Below are positions 1-6,687 of a stretch of 14,600 bases of DNA, one piece after another. How positions within the stretch are numbered: position 1 is the first letter of the stretch; each line of letters starts with the position of its first letter. Source of the DNA: JABCPE02 sp963509715 (GTDB taxonomy: Bacteria; Bacteroidota; Bacteroidia; Flavobacteriales; Weeksellaceae); contig CAUPCB010000038.1 of the NCBI GenBank assembly GCA_963509715.1, positions 1-14,600 on the forward strand. Reading direction: 5' to 3'. The notes beneath the pieces are model-generated. The model was not told the DNA's origin. It did no database searches and saw only the letters and a list, made by a program, of their open reading frames with translations. The position numbers and the translations under genes were made by a program.

Positions 1-80
1 TTTAATAGTTTTAAATTTTTTAAATCTTCATTGAATTGCTTTGATTATAGGAAAGAGGTTTTTGTTTGATAGGAATTTAT

Positions 81-88
81 TAAATTTG
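81..88 (+). promoter_or_regulatory. Possible -7 box (TAAATTTG) upstream of the first tandem gene
   Basis: The octamer fits the Bacteroidota housekeeping -7 consensus TAnnTTTG and lies 52 bp before the ATG at 141. The -33 element is weak: TTG triplets occur at 62-64 and 66-68, but the spacers (16 and 12 nt) are shorter than the usual 19-21. The match may be chance in such A/T-rich DNA. The first 140 bp otherwise hold nothing I can support. Confidence 0.35.
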
Positions 89-140
89 GGTAATAGAAGT
101 TATTTAAATTTACAAATAATAAAATATAGCAAATAATTTT

Positions 141-725
141 ATGTACCAAGTAATAAACAATTTGCCGATTGATTATGATTTTCAATCCAAGACTAAGGAA
201 GAACTTAAGCTATACGCTAAATGGTTTGAGGAAAATAAAGAAAACAGACTACAAGAGCTTATAAAAGCAGTAAAAACTACAAAAGGTTATGAAAACTGGG
301 AGGCAGACTACAGCCCAGAATCTTTGAAAATGCTTGGAAAGTGGTTTGAGGAGAATGTAGAAACAGAGAAGCTTTCAGAGGAAGAATATAAAGAAAAGAG
401 AGCTGCTGTACCAGATTATATAGAAATACAAGACTGGGATATTACAATAAAGACCCGCTCATTGGCTGTAGATATTGGGATTTATTTTGGAGAAGTTTTT
501 ATAAAGAACCATAAAGGTTTAAAATGGGAACAATATTTTTCTCGTAGTAAATATGATATGGACATAGGGCATATGGTGATAAAAGGTTTTGGGAAAACTA
601 GGCTTAACAGTATATGGAAATTATATATAATAGCCAATTGTCTAGCAGATAAAACAGATACAGGGGAAATAGTATATGAACTTTATACTATATTAGAGAA
701 TAAATTAGATGAAAAGTATAAATAA
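141..725 (+). CDS. Unknown protein, first copy of a tandem pair (194 aa)
   Basis: I do not recognise the family. The product has no signal peptide, membrane segment or cysteine-rich motif, so it is probably cytoplasmic. Residues 20-80 are charged and probably helical. They contain the segment KWFEEN twice (27-32 and 67-72) in similar surroundings (LKLYAKWFEEN, LKMLGKWFEEN), so a short unit looks internally duplicated. Residues 97-132 form a distinct conserved-looking block (DWDITIKTRSLAVDIGIYFG, then LKWEQY). The ATG at 141 is chosen because an in-frame stop lies at 120-122. Residues 2-132 differ from the next gene at only two positions, whereas the C-termini diverge. Small cytoplasmic proteins in tandem near-copies are often immunity proteins of toxin systems, but no toxin is visible here, so that is only a hypothesis. 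Confidence 0.75.
   Translation: MYQVINNLPIDYDFQSKTKEELKLYAKWFEENKENRLQELIKAVKTTKGYENWEADYSPESLKMLGKWFEENVETEKLSEEEYKEKRAAVPDYIEIQDWDITIKTRSLAVDIGIYFGEVFIKNHKGLKWEQYFSRSKYDMDIGHMVIKGFGKTRLNSIWKLYIIANCLADKTDTGEIVYELYTILENKLDEKYK
144..596 (+). repeat. Tandem gene duplication, unit 1
   Basis: This stretch aligns without gaps to 794-1246 at an offset of 650 bp. Over the first 131 codons I count about 19 base differences, of which 17 are silent; the changes are N35 to S and K125 to E. From about residue 133 amino-acid changes become frequent, and after residue 152 the two genes are clearly different. This is a duplication of a coding sequence, not a mobile element: there are no terminal inverted repeats or transposase. 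Confidence 0.9.
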
Positions 726-727
726 TT

Positions 728-1363
728 GTGAAAGTTATGTTTTTAGATGTGTTGTTTTCATTATTTAAAAAAATCATAATAAATAAACCTAAGTATCAAG
801 TAATAAACAATTTGCCGATTGATTATGATTTTCAATCTAAGACGAAGGAAGAACTAAAACTATACGCTAAATGGTTTGAGGAAAATAAAGAAAGCAGACT
901 GCAAGAGCTGATAAAAGCAGTAAAAACTACAAAAGGCTATGAAAACTGGGAGGCAGACTACAGCCCAGAATCTCTGAAAATGCTTGGAAAGTGGTTTGAG
1001 GAGAATGTAGAAACAGAGAAGCTTTCAGAGGAGGAATACAAAGAAAAGAGAGCTGCTGTTCCAGATTATATAGAAATACAAGACTGGGACATTACAATAA
1101 AGACCCGCTCGTTGGCTGTAGATATTGGGATTTATTTTGGAGAAGTTTTTATAAAGAATCATGAAGGCTTAAAATGGGAGCAATATCTTACTCGTAGCAA
1201 GTATCATATGGATAAAGGGCATATGGTAATAAAAGGTTTTGGAAAGGATGTTCTTAATAGTATATGGGTAATTTATATATTGGCATCAGGATTAGCTAAG
1301 AAAACGAAAAAAGGTACAAGATTATATGAACTATATAATGTATGGGAACGATATTTAGAATAA
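728..1363 (+). CDS. Unknown protein, second copy of a tandem pair (211 aa, or 208 from ATG 737)
   Basis: This is the paralogue of the gene just upstream and starts 2 bp after its stop codon, so the two are surely co-transcribed. From residue 23 on it matches copy 1 almost exactly until about residue 154. It differs in two ways. It has an extra N-terminal stretch of about 22 residues, hydrophobic then basic (MFLDVLFSLFKKIIINK), which could be a short membrane anchor or may not be translated. It also has a different C-terminus, though the ELY pattern is kept. The start is uncertain: GTG at 728 gives 211 aa and ATG at 737 gives 208 aa; the ATG seems more natural. No in-frame ATG lies at the point matching copy 1's start, where a Lys codon stands instead. 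The function is unknown. Confidence 0.75.
   Translation: MKVMFLDVLFSLFKKIIINKPKYQVINNLPIDYDFQSKTKEELKLYAKWFEENKESRLQELIKAVKTTKGYENWEADYSPESLKMLGKWFEENVETEKLSEEEYKEKRAAVPDYIEIQDWDITIKTRSLAVDIGIYFGEVFIKNHEGLKWEQYLTRSKYHMDKGHMVIKGFGKDVLNSIWVIYILASGLAKKTKKGTRLYELYNVWERYLE
794..1246 (+). repeat. Tandem gene duplication, unit 2
   Basis: Partner of 144-596; see that entry. Homology begins exactly at the second codon of copy 1 (TAC at 144 against TAT at 794). The sequence before it is unrelated in the two copies, so the duplication boundary lies at the start of the coding sequence. Confidence 0.9.
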
Positions 1364-1385
1364 ATAAAATTAGAAATTTAAAAAT

Positions 1386-1412
1386 AATGGATTAGCAAAC
1401 AGCTAATCCATT
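1386..1412. terminator. Bidirectional hairpin terminator between convergent genes
   Basis: A perfect 11-bp inverted repeat (AATGGATTAGC / GCTAATCCATT) with loop AAACA is followed on the + strand by TTTTATTATATTTTTT, and A-rich sequence lies on the other side. It can end the tandem-gene transcript (+) and the SDR transcript (-). The SDR stop codon (1403-1405, - strand) lies inside the stem. Confidence 0.8.
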
Positions 1413-2197
1413 TTATTATATTTTTTCATTAGATTTTCGTAGGTTTTTTGTGGTAGAATCCATTTGAGAGGAATGCCGATTTTTTGCCCAAATTTCCCGA
1501 AATAGTAATGGGCTTTCCATTTGTTTTTGAGCAATAGTTTTTCGATGTATTTCGCCACTTCCACAGGCTCTACTCCATGGTCTACATGGGAATTCATAGT
1601 AGAATAAACTTTGTAAAAAATATTTTTGTAAGGCTCAGAAACTGTGGTTTTGATTCGGTTTTCTGCAATATTGGTCTTTATATCGCCCAGATGAAGGGAG
1701 CAGAGTTCTATATTCCAGGCCGAAATTTCGTATCTCATGGCTTCGGTAACTTTATCCAAAGCCGATTTGGAGGCGGAATAAAACCCTCTGAAAGGCAGTC
1801 CCATTTCTGAACCGATGCTGGAAATATTGATGATCTGTCCTGATTTCTGCTCGCGCATTTTGGGCATCACGGCGGTCATCATCTGCACAGCTCCAATTAG
1901 ATTCAGGTTAAAAAGTTTCATAATCTCCTCTTTATTAGAGTCTTCTACGGCTCCCACCATTCCCATTCCAGCATTGTTGATAAGAATGTCAATGTGATTT
2001 TCTTTGGATAGAATTTCCTCTATGGCGCGGTCTATTTGGCTTTTTTCGGTGATATCGGTTGGGATGGATGTGAAAAGCTTAGAATCAGCCTTTTTTCTGC
2101 TCAGTCCGTAGACTCTGTGTCCTTGTTTTCCGAAATATTCTGCAAGGGAAAAGCCAATTCCAGACGATGTCCCTGTAATGATGATTGTTTTTTTCAT
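1403..2197 (-). CDS. Short-chain dehydrogenase/reductase (SDR family NAD(P)-dependent oxidoreductase)
   Basis: A classical SDR of 264 aa with a single Rossmann domain, probably soluble. The cofactor motif TGTSSGIG is at residues 8-15, NNAG at 74-77, the active-site Asn in the NLIG segment near 99, the catalytic Ser in NISS (124-127), and YSASK with Tyr140 and Lys144. The expected Pro-Gly after beta-strand 6 is replaced by LGDIKT. The length is normal for the family. The substrate cannot be read from the sequence; the basic C-terminal 60 residues after the core resemble those of many uncharacterised bacterial SDRs. It begins 9 bp after the stop of the DUF2461 gene and is probably its operon partner. 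Its stop codon sits within the terminator stem. Confidence 0.9.
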   Translation of the reverse strand: MKKTIIITGTSSGIGFSLAEYFGKQGHRVYGLSRKKADSKLFTSIPTDITEKSQIDRAIEEILSKENHIDILINNAGMGMVGAVEDSNKEEIMKLFNLNLIGAVQMMTAVMPKMREQKSGQIINISSIGSEMGLPFRGFYSASKSALDKVTEAMRYEISAWNIELCSLHLGDIKTNIAENRIKTTVSEPYKNIFYKVYSTMNSHVDHGVEPVEVAKYIEKLLLKNKWKAHYYFGKFGQKIGIPLKWILPQKTYENLMKKYNKMD

Positions 2198-2206
2198 TTA
2201 GTCGTG

Positions 2207-2884
2207 TTATATGGTTGATTCTCCGTTTAGATTGGTGGTCAGTGCTTCAGTCATGAAGTCAAAAAATGGGCGCATTGCTTCCAGACCAGTTGTTACTTTT
2301 TCCAAAAAATCAGGGCTGAAAATTTCCTCGTTTTTGAAATTTCGAACCAAAAGAAATTGTTTTTTCTTTAATAAATGAACATAAGGATGCTCTTTTTCAA
2401 AGCCTTTTGGAGCAGTTTTTAGTTCTTCGCCCCAGAATTCTCCTCCGAATAATTTTTTGGCTTTCGTTGAATTTAAAAATGTATCTAAATCCTTTCCGTT
2501 TAGTTCTATTTCTTTTCGGATTCTGTGCAAATCATCTTTATTTGGTGCAAAAAATCCGCCGCCGATGAAGCAGTTATCAGGCTCAATATGAAGATAATAT
2601 CCGCCTCTGTACTGTGGCTGTCTTCGGGCAAAATAGCCTCCGAAATGGGTTTTGTAAGGAGTTTTGTCTTTGGAAAATCTCAAATCTCTGTGAATTCGGT
2701 AGATTTTCGGCTCTGAAATGAAATCATTTTTTGCAATTTCGCTATGTACGGCTTCGAAAAACTCCGAAAAATCAACTTTCGCTTTTTCGTAGTCGGATTT
2801 ATGGGAACTGAACCAGTCTTTGTTGTTATTCTTTTTTAGCTCTTCTAAAAAAGCGAAAATATTTTGGAATGTTTTAGAATTCAT
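2207..2884 (-). CDS. DUF2461 domain-containing protein (TIGR02453 family)
   Basis: This 225-residue protein spans a complete DUF2461 domain. The family signature RDLRFSKDKTPYK is at 66-78, after FLEELKKNNNKDWF near the N-terminus (12-25) and before the GGYYLHIEPD segment (94-103). These proteins are widespread in bacteria and some fungi, but their biochemical role is not established. There is no signal peptide, so it is probably cytoplasmic. The gene is the first of a two-gene unit with the SDR. The ATG at 2884 lies about 20 bp downstream of a good -7 box (2904-2911), so the leader would be very short. Confidence 0.88.
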   Translation of the reverse strand: MNSKTFQNIFAFLEELKKNNNKDWFSSHKSDYEKAKVDFSEFFEAVHSEIAKNDFISEPKIYRIHRDLRFSKDKTPYKTHFGGYFARRQPQYRGGYYLHIEPDNCFIGGGFFAPNKDDLHRIRKEIELNGKDLDTFLNSTKAKKLFGGEFWGEELKTAPKGFEKEHPYVHLLKKKQFLLVRNFKNEEIFSPDFLEKVTTGLEAMRPFFDFMTEALTTNLNGESTI

Positions 2885-2903
2885 TTGTTTAATGATTAAA
2901 CAG

Positions 2904-2911
2904 CAAAGTTA
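2904..2911 (-). promoter_or_regulatory. -7 box TAACTTTG for the DUF2461-SDR unit
   Basis: Read on the - strand, the octamer is an exact TAnnTTTG match 19 bp before the start codon. No TTG stands at 19-21 bp further upstream; that region is the T-rich tract of the preceding terminator. A 13-bp palindrome (TTTAATGATTAAA, 2888-2900) lies between this box and the start codon. Confidence 0.55.
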
Positions 2912-2939
2912 ATAAAAAACCTTTGTTAAAAAGTTTTTC
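2911..2939 (-). terminator. Probable terminator after aroA
   Basis: On the - strand the sequence AAAAACTTTT / AAAGGTTTTT forms a 10-bp stem with one G-U pair and the loop TAAC, and runs into a short U tract. It lies 22 bp beyond the aroA stop codon. The stem is A/T-rich, so it may be leaky. Confidence 0.5.
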
Positions 2940-2960
2940 AATTTTAGAAATGAAATTAGG

Positions 2961-4154
2961 TTATTTCACAAATTCCCAAAAATCAGGGAAAGATTTTTCC
3001 ACCACTTCGGGATTTTGTATTTCTATTTCCTGAATTAGCGAGTAGGGTGCGAATGCCATTGCCATGCGGTGGTCGCCGTAGGTAGCGATGGATATGTTTT
3101 TTTCGGGATTGGTGTAGAGGACAGATTTTATGGAATTGTCCGTGATTTCTGTTTCGCAGCCTATTTTTTTTAGTTCGTTTTGAAGGGCAGAGAGCCTGTC
3201 GGTTTCTTTTATTTTAAGAGTGGCAAGTCCGCTTATTTCAAAAGGAATTTTCAGTGCAGCAGCCGTTACACAGACTGTTTGGGCGATGTCTGGGCAGTCG
3301 TTCATATTGAACTGAATGGACTGAGGAAGGCTAAAATTACTTTTTGGAATTAAAGTAATTTTCTGCTGATTTTCGTTGAAAATAGTATCAATTCCGAAAA
3401 AATGGGAGTAGATTTCAATAATTTTGGAATCGCCTTGCAGAGAATTTTCATTAAAATTTTTAAGTGTAATTTTTTGTCTATCCAAAGCCGAAAACGAATA
3501 AAAATAAGAAGCCGAAGACCAATCAGATTCCACAGTGAAGGCTGTTTTGTGAGTTTTGATGTTGGGAATTTGGATAGTTTTGTCTTTTAGGATAATTGAT
3601 TTTCCACTGATTTCTGAAAGCAGTTTCAGAGTCATTTCTATGTAAGGCTTTGATGTAATTTTTCCCAAAAGCTTTATGGTCAGGCCGTTTTCTAATTTTC
3701 CACCAACAAGAATGAGCGAAGTGATGAACTGCGAAGAAATATCCGCAGGAATTTCCACGAAATTTTTCTCTAATTTTTTTCCTTTTATTTTAAGAGGAGG
3801 AAATCCCTCGTTTTCTAAATATTCTATATCTGCTCCTAGCTCTCTAAGTGCTTCTACCAAAGGTTTTATGGGTCTTTGTTTCATTCTTTCGGAGCCTGTG
3901 AGTATTTTTTCTACACCCTCCTGAACCGCAAAAAACGAAGTCAGAAACCGCATTGCTGTACCAGCGTGATGGATGTCCATCGTTTTCTCATCGGAATTCA
4001 AAGCTGTTTGTAAAAGTTTGGTATCCTGTGAGTTAGATATGTTTTTTATTTCAATATTTCCAAAGAGTTTTTGTAAAATTAATAGACGATTGGACTCGCT
4101 TTTAGAGCCTGTGATTTGTATTTCATTTGGAAGAACTGGACGAAATAATTTCAT
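2961..4154 (-). CDS. aroA: 3-phosphoshikimate 1-carboxyvinyltransferase (EPSP synthase)
   Basis: The enzyme joins shikimate-3-phosphate and phosphoenolpyruvate to give EPSP in the shikimate pathway to chorismate. At 397 aa it is slightly shorter than the roughly 427-aa E. coli enzyme. Visible landmarks are GSKSESNR with Lys18, Ser19 and Arg23; AGTAMRF at 64-70; the RMKQRP segment with Arg94; SSQ at 140-142; SDWSSA from 210; DCPDIAQT with Asp289 (the proton-shuttling Asp); KETDR with Glu317; YGDHRMAM with Arg363; and KSFPDF with Lys387. All main substrate-binding groups are present. The loop that in E. coli reads NAGTAMRP ends here in Phe70 instead of Pro. The gene follows the MazG-like gene by 12 bp and is the last gene of its unit. 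Confidence 0.96.
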   Translation of the reverse strand: MKLFRPVLPNEIQITGSKSESNRLLILQKLFGNIEIKNISNSQDTKLLQTALNSDEKTMDIHHAGTAMRFLTSFFAVQEGVEKILTGSERMKQRPIKPLVEALRELGADIEYLENEGFPPLKIKGKKLEKNFVEIPADISSQFITSLILVGGKLENGLTIKLLGKITSKPYIEMTLKLLSEISGKSIILKDKTIQIPNIKTHKTAFTVESDWSSASYFYSFSALDRQKITLKNFNENSLQGDSKIIEIYSHFFGIDTIFNENQQKITLIPKSNFSLPQSIQFNMNDCPDIAQTVCVTAAALKIPFEISGLATLKIKETDRLSALQNELKKIGCETEITDNSIKSVLYTNPEKNISIATYGDHRMAMAFAPYSLIQEIEIQNPEVVEKSFPDFWEFVK

Positions 4155-4166
4155 TTAGACAAACTT

Positions 4167-4493
4167 TTATTTTAGTTTTTCATTGTTTTGGTGCCTGTTT
4201 TGGTCTCTTTCTGTCTTTTTTTTCATTTTCTTGTCAAAGGCATCTTGCAGGTCTATTCCAGTTTGATTAGCAAGGCAAAGTGTTACAAAAAGCACATCGG
4301 CAAGTTCCTCTCCGAGGTCTTTGTTTTTATCGCTTTCTTTTTCGGATTGTTCTCCGTATCTTCTGGCGATGATTCTTGCCACTTCGCCGACTTCTTCGGT
4401 TAGAATCGCCATATTGGTCAACTCATCGAAATAGCGGACACCGATTGTCTTTATCCAGTTATCTACTTGTTCTTGTAGTGTTTTGATTTCCAT
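4167..4493 (-). CDS. MazG-like nucleotide pyrophosphohydrolase
   Basis: A 108-aa single-domain member of the all-alpha NTP pyrophosphohydrolase group. The metal-binding signature ExxE...ExxD is visible as TEEVGE (Glu34, Glu37) and EELADV (Glu63, Asp66). Such small MazG proteins cleave (d)NTPs to the monophosphate and pyrophosphate and are thought to clear non-canonical nucleotides; the substrate here is unknown. The C-terminal 20 residues are very polar and probably disordered. It lies 14 bp after the small lipoprotein gene and 12 bp before aroA, which fits co-transcription. No functional link to aroA is obvious. Confidence 0.88.
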   Translation of the reverse strand: MEIKTLQEQVDNWIKTIGVRYFDELTNMAILTEEVGEVARIIARRYGEQSEKESDKNKDLGEELADVLFVTLCLANQTGIDLQDAFDKKMKKKTERDQNRHQNNEKLK

Positions 4494-4507
4494 TGTTTTA
4501 GAGAAAA

Positions 4508-5104
4508 TTAATTGTATTTTTCAATTTTAAATAAAATTTTCTGATTATTTTTTTCTTTATTTTTAATTAATAAGAGATGAATAATCTTTTGATAAAATTC
4601 TTTTATTTTCGGTTTGACAACAGGGTTGATTTGAATAATTTTCCCATCGGAATAATCTATCATTATATTCACAGTTAATCCATCAATTTGTGGAATAAAT
4701 TCATTCTCCTCAGAAAGTTTTTTATTAGAATTTGGTTTTTCTTCTACATCTTGTTCGCTGAAAGAGGAAACAATTGCTTTGATTTCCTGAATTTCTTTAT
4801 CGGTCATTTCTGCACGAAAAGGAATAAGTTTTGGATTTTCAGAAATAAGTTCATTATATGTTTTTACCTGGCTGGTTTCCGAAGGTGGTGGAATTTCGTG
4901 GTAATAAGCCTCAGAAGAATAAAAAACCAAATATTTTTCTTTTAGATTAAGAATGGTTTCTGCTGGATGTCCATCAGTTGCTGGGTAAAATCCAATTTTG
5001 ATGAGATTTGCCGTTGCCGAATTTTCAATTTCTTTCGTGTTTTTATTATCACAAGAAATAAAAACCAATAACAAAGAAAAACAGAAACCAAATAATTTTT
5101 TCAT
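4508..5104 (-). CDS. Small lipoprotein of unknown function (198 aa)
   Basis: The N-terminus is a clear lipoprotein signal: basic MKK, a hydrophobic run and the lipobox FISC with Cys18 as the lipidated residue, followed by DNKN. The mature part has no domain I recognise. It begins with a segment rich in Tyr, Pro and Ser (residues 35-75), continues with a helical stretch (TDKEIQEIKAIVSSF, about 100-114) and ends in a very Lys-rich tail. It is probably anchored in the cell envelope; the sequence does not settle which membrane. It sits 8 bp after the beta-helix lipoprotein gene, so the two are likely co-translated and may act together. Confidence 0.8.
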   Translation of the reverse strand: MKKLFGFCFSLLLVFISCDNKNTKEIENSATANLIKIGFYPATDGHPAETILNLKEKYLVFYSSEAYYHEIPPPSETSQVKTYNELISENPKLIPFRAEMTDKEIQEIKAIVSSFSEQDVEEKPNSNKKLSEENEFIPQIDGLTVNIMIDYSDGKIIQINPVVKPKIKEFYQKIIHLLLIKNKEKNNQKILFKIEKYN

Positions 5105-5112
5105 TTTAAATC

Positions 5113-6513
5113 TTATTGATAAGCTCCGATAGTAGGATTACTCGTTCTTGAAACGCCTTTGATGTCCTGAGGTACACCAGCCGCTGTTGATATGTTTCCT
5201 CTTCTTTTAGCAGGAGAATCATTTGCGGTGCGAAGGTTCATTTTCGCGATGGCGTGGCTTAGGAATTTTGGATTTTCATTTTTTATAGAACTGATTATCT
5301 GTGGATTAGTATCAAAATTATAACCTGCTTTATTATTGTAATTTATAAGTGAATGGCTGATAAGATAATTAAAATTATACCCAGAAATAGGTTCAAATAA
5401 AATGGAGTTTTCCTTTTTTCCGTAAACGATGGAGTTTTTGATGTTGAGTTCCAAATTTGCGTTTTCTGTATTCCCAGAATTATTTCGCCATTTATTCGTG
5501 GCATAAATTCCCAAAGCTGGCGAAGCAGAACTTTGATACCAATAATTGGCCAATGTGCAATGAGTAAGATTAGCCTCGCCGCCGCCGAATATGGCTAAAT
5601 TTGCTTTTCCACAGTTGTTCATCACCATGTTTTCTGCATTGATATTAGATTTTACTGAATAAATTCCATACTCCTGAAAAGTATGAATGATAGAATTTTT
5701 GATATTGGCTGTGGTTTTATAAAGATTAAGCCCAGAATCTCCTCCGAAAATCTTAGCGTAATTCATGTTTAGAACGGCATTTTCTTCAAGGTAAATTCCA
5801 TCCCAATTGAGCGGAATGGTGTCATATCTTATATCATTTCTGTCGCCTCGAAAAATGACTTCTTTGTCTATCAGCCCATTGATATTGAGCTTTGCGTTTT
5901 TAGATATTTTCAGACTGCTGTTTTTGGTAAAATAGATTTTCGTTCCTTCCTCTATATCAAGGGTTTTCCCTTCTGCGAGAGTAAGCTCTCCGAAGATGAT
6001 TTTAGCCTTGTCATTTCTCCAAGTTGTATTGGCGTTTAGGATATTTGGATTTGTGTCAGATTTTATGAAAAACTCGGCATCCTGCACCACGGAAAAAAGT
6101 GTCACATGCTGGCTGCCTCTCGGTGAGCTGAAAACTATTTTGTCCTCGGCAATGGCTTCTCTTGCATTGGCTACGGGAGCTATTTCTATGAAGATAATGA
6201 GGCTGTCGTTTTTTCTCAGCGGAACATCAAAAAATTCTGTCCCAGCTTTTCCATCTACATTGATGCGGTATGGCGAGGAACTTCCGCCTTCTAATGTGAT
6301 TTTCGGGATTCGGACATCTTTATTCTCTCTGTTATAGACTTTTACGAAATAAGTTTCAGAGCGAACCTGATTATAAACCGTATCACAAAATACGACATCT
6401 TGTGAGAATTTCAAGTCTGCAGAAGGAGTTTCAAAGTTGATTTCATCCCTTTTGCATGAAACAAATAACAATAAAACCCAAAAGCCCAGTCCAAGCAAGA
6501 ATTTTACTTTCAT
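5113..6513 (-). CDS. Right-handed parallel beta-helix lipoprotein
   Basis: A lipoprotein of 466 aa. Cys20 follows the lipobox LLLFVS. The longer reading frame extends to 6534, but its first codon would be a TTG lying inside the -7 promoter box (6532-6539), so the ATG at 6513 is the likely start. Residues of about 25-150 form a beta-rich Ig-like segment (NRENKDVRIPKITLEGG, then DSLIIFIEIAP). From about 170 onward there are short repeats of the parallel beta-helix kind (GTKIYF, SSLKISKNAKLNI, VIFRGD, AVLNMNYAKIFGG, TANIKNSII and others), ending in NPTIGAYQ, a tail often seen in such proteins. Beta-helix domains bind or cleave polysaccharides, but no catalytic residues can be assigned, so a surface-binding or scaffold role is equally possible. 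It is the first gene of a four-gene unit. Confidence 0.85.
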   Translation of the reverse strand: MKVKFLLGLGFWVLLLFVSCKRDEINFETPSADLKFSQDVVFCDTVYNQVRSETYFVKVYNRENKDVRIPKITLEGGSSSPYRINVDGKAGTEFFDVPLRKNDSLIIFIEIAPVANAREAIAEDKIVFSSPRGSQHVTLFSVVQDAEFFIKSDTNPNILNANTTWRNDKAKIIFGELTLAEGKTLDIEEGTKIYFTKNSSLKISKNAKLNINGLIDKEVIFRGDRNDIRYDTIPLNWDGIYLEENAVLNMNYAKIFGGDSGLNLYKTTANIKNSIIHTFQEYGIYSVKSNINAENMVMNNCGKANLAIFGGGEANLTHCTLANYWYQSSASPALGIYATNKWRNNSGNTENANLELNIKNSIVYGKKENSILFEPISGYNFNYLISHSLINYNNKAGYNFDTNPQIISSIKNENPKFLSHAIAKMNLRTANDSPAKRRGNISTAAGVPQDIKGVSRTSNPTIGAYQ

Positions 6514-6531
6514 ATGTATTAAAATAATATT

Positions 6532-6539
6532 CAAAGATA
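6532..6539 (-). promoter_or_regulatory. -7 box TATCTTTG for the beta-helix / aroA unit
   Basis: On the - strand this is an exact TAnnTTTG match, 18 bp before the ATG at 6513. The expected -33 position holds TTT rather than TTG. It faces away from the rpmE2 promoter in the 174-bp divergent region (6514-6687). Confidence 0.6.
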
Positions 6540-6567
6540 AATATTTTAAGATAAATATTTAAAGTTT

Positions 6568-6597
6568 TTGTGAATTCAAAAAAAAATAATATTTTTG
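6568..6597 (+). promoter_or_regulatory. Promoter of rpmE2 (TTG-N19-TATTTTTG)
   Basis: The -33 TTG (6568-6570) and the -7 TATTTTTG (6590-6597) are separated by exactly 19 bp, the Bacteroidota ideal. Transcription would start near 6603 and give a leader of about 85 nt, long compared with the other leaders in this window. Confidence 0.75.
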
Positions 6598-6606
6598 CAG
6601 ACTGAA

Positions 6607-6646
6607 ATACCAGTATAAGGATAAGGTGTCCATTACCATTTTATCC
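6607..6646 (+). ncRNA. Possible structured mRNA leader of rpmE2
   Basis: Within the rpmE2 leader, GGATAAGGT (6619-6627) can pair with ACC (6635-6637) and TTATCC (6641-6646), with a 7-nt loop and a 3-nt bulge. Alternatively ATACC (6607-6611) can pair with GGTGT (6625-6629), which excludes part of the first stem. Ribosomal protein L31 is controlled by leader RNAs in several other phyla, so an autoregulatory element is conceivable. The stems are short and no covariation was available. Confidence 0.3.
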
Positions 6647-6687
6647 AAGTAATTGAATTTAAAAATAAAAATAATTTCTAGAATATT

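Noticed and set aside
1..69. Open stretch in frame 1 ending in TGA at 67-69, which could be the tail of an upstream gene
   Set aside because: Only 22 codons, very A/T-rich and without recognisable protein features; a chance reading frame is as likely.
141..1363. Tandem genes as part of a transposon or phage
   Set aside because: No transposase, integrase, terminal inverted repeats or target-site duplications were visible; a plain gene duplication is enough.
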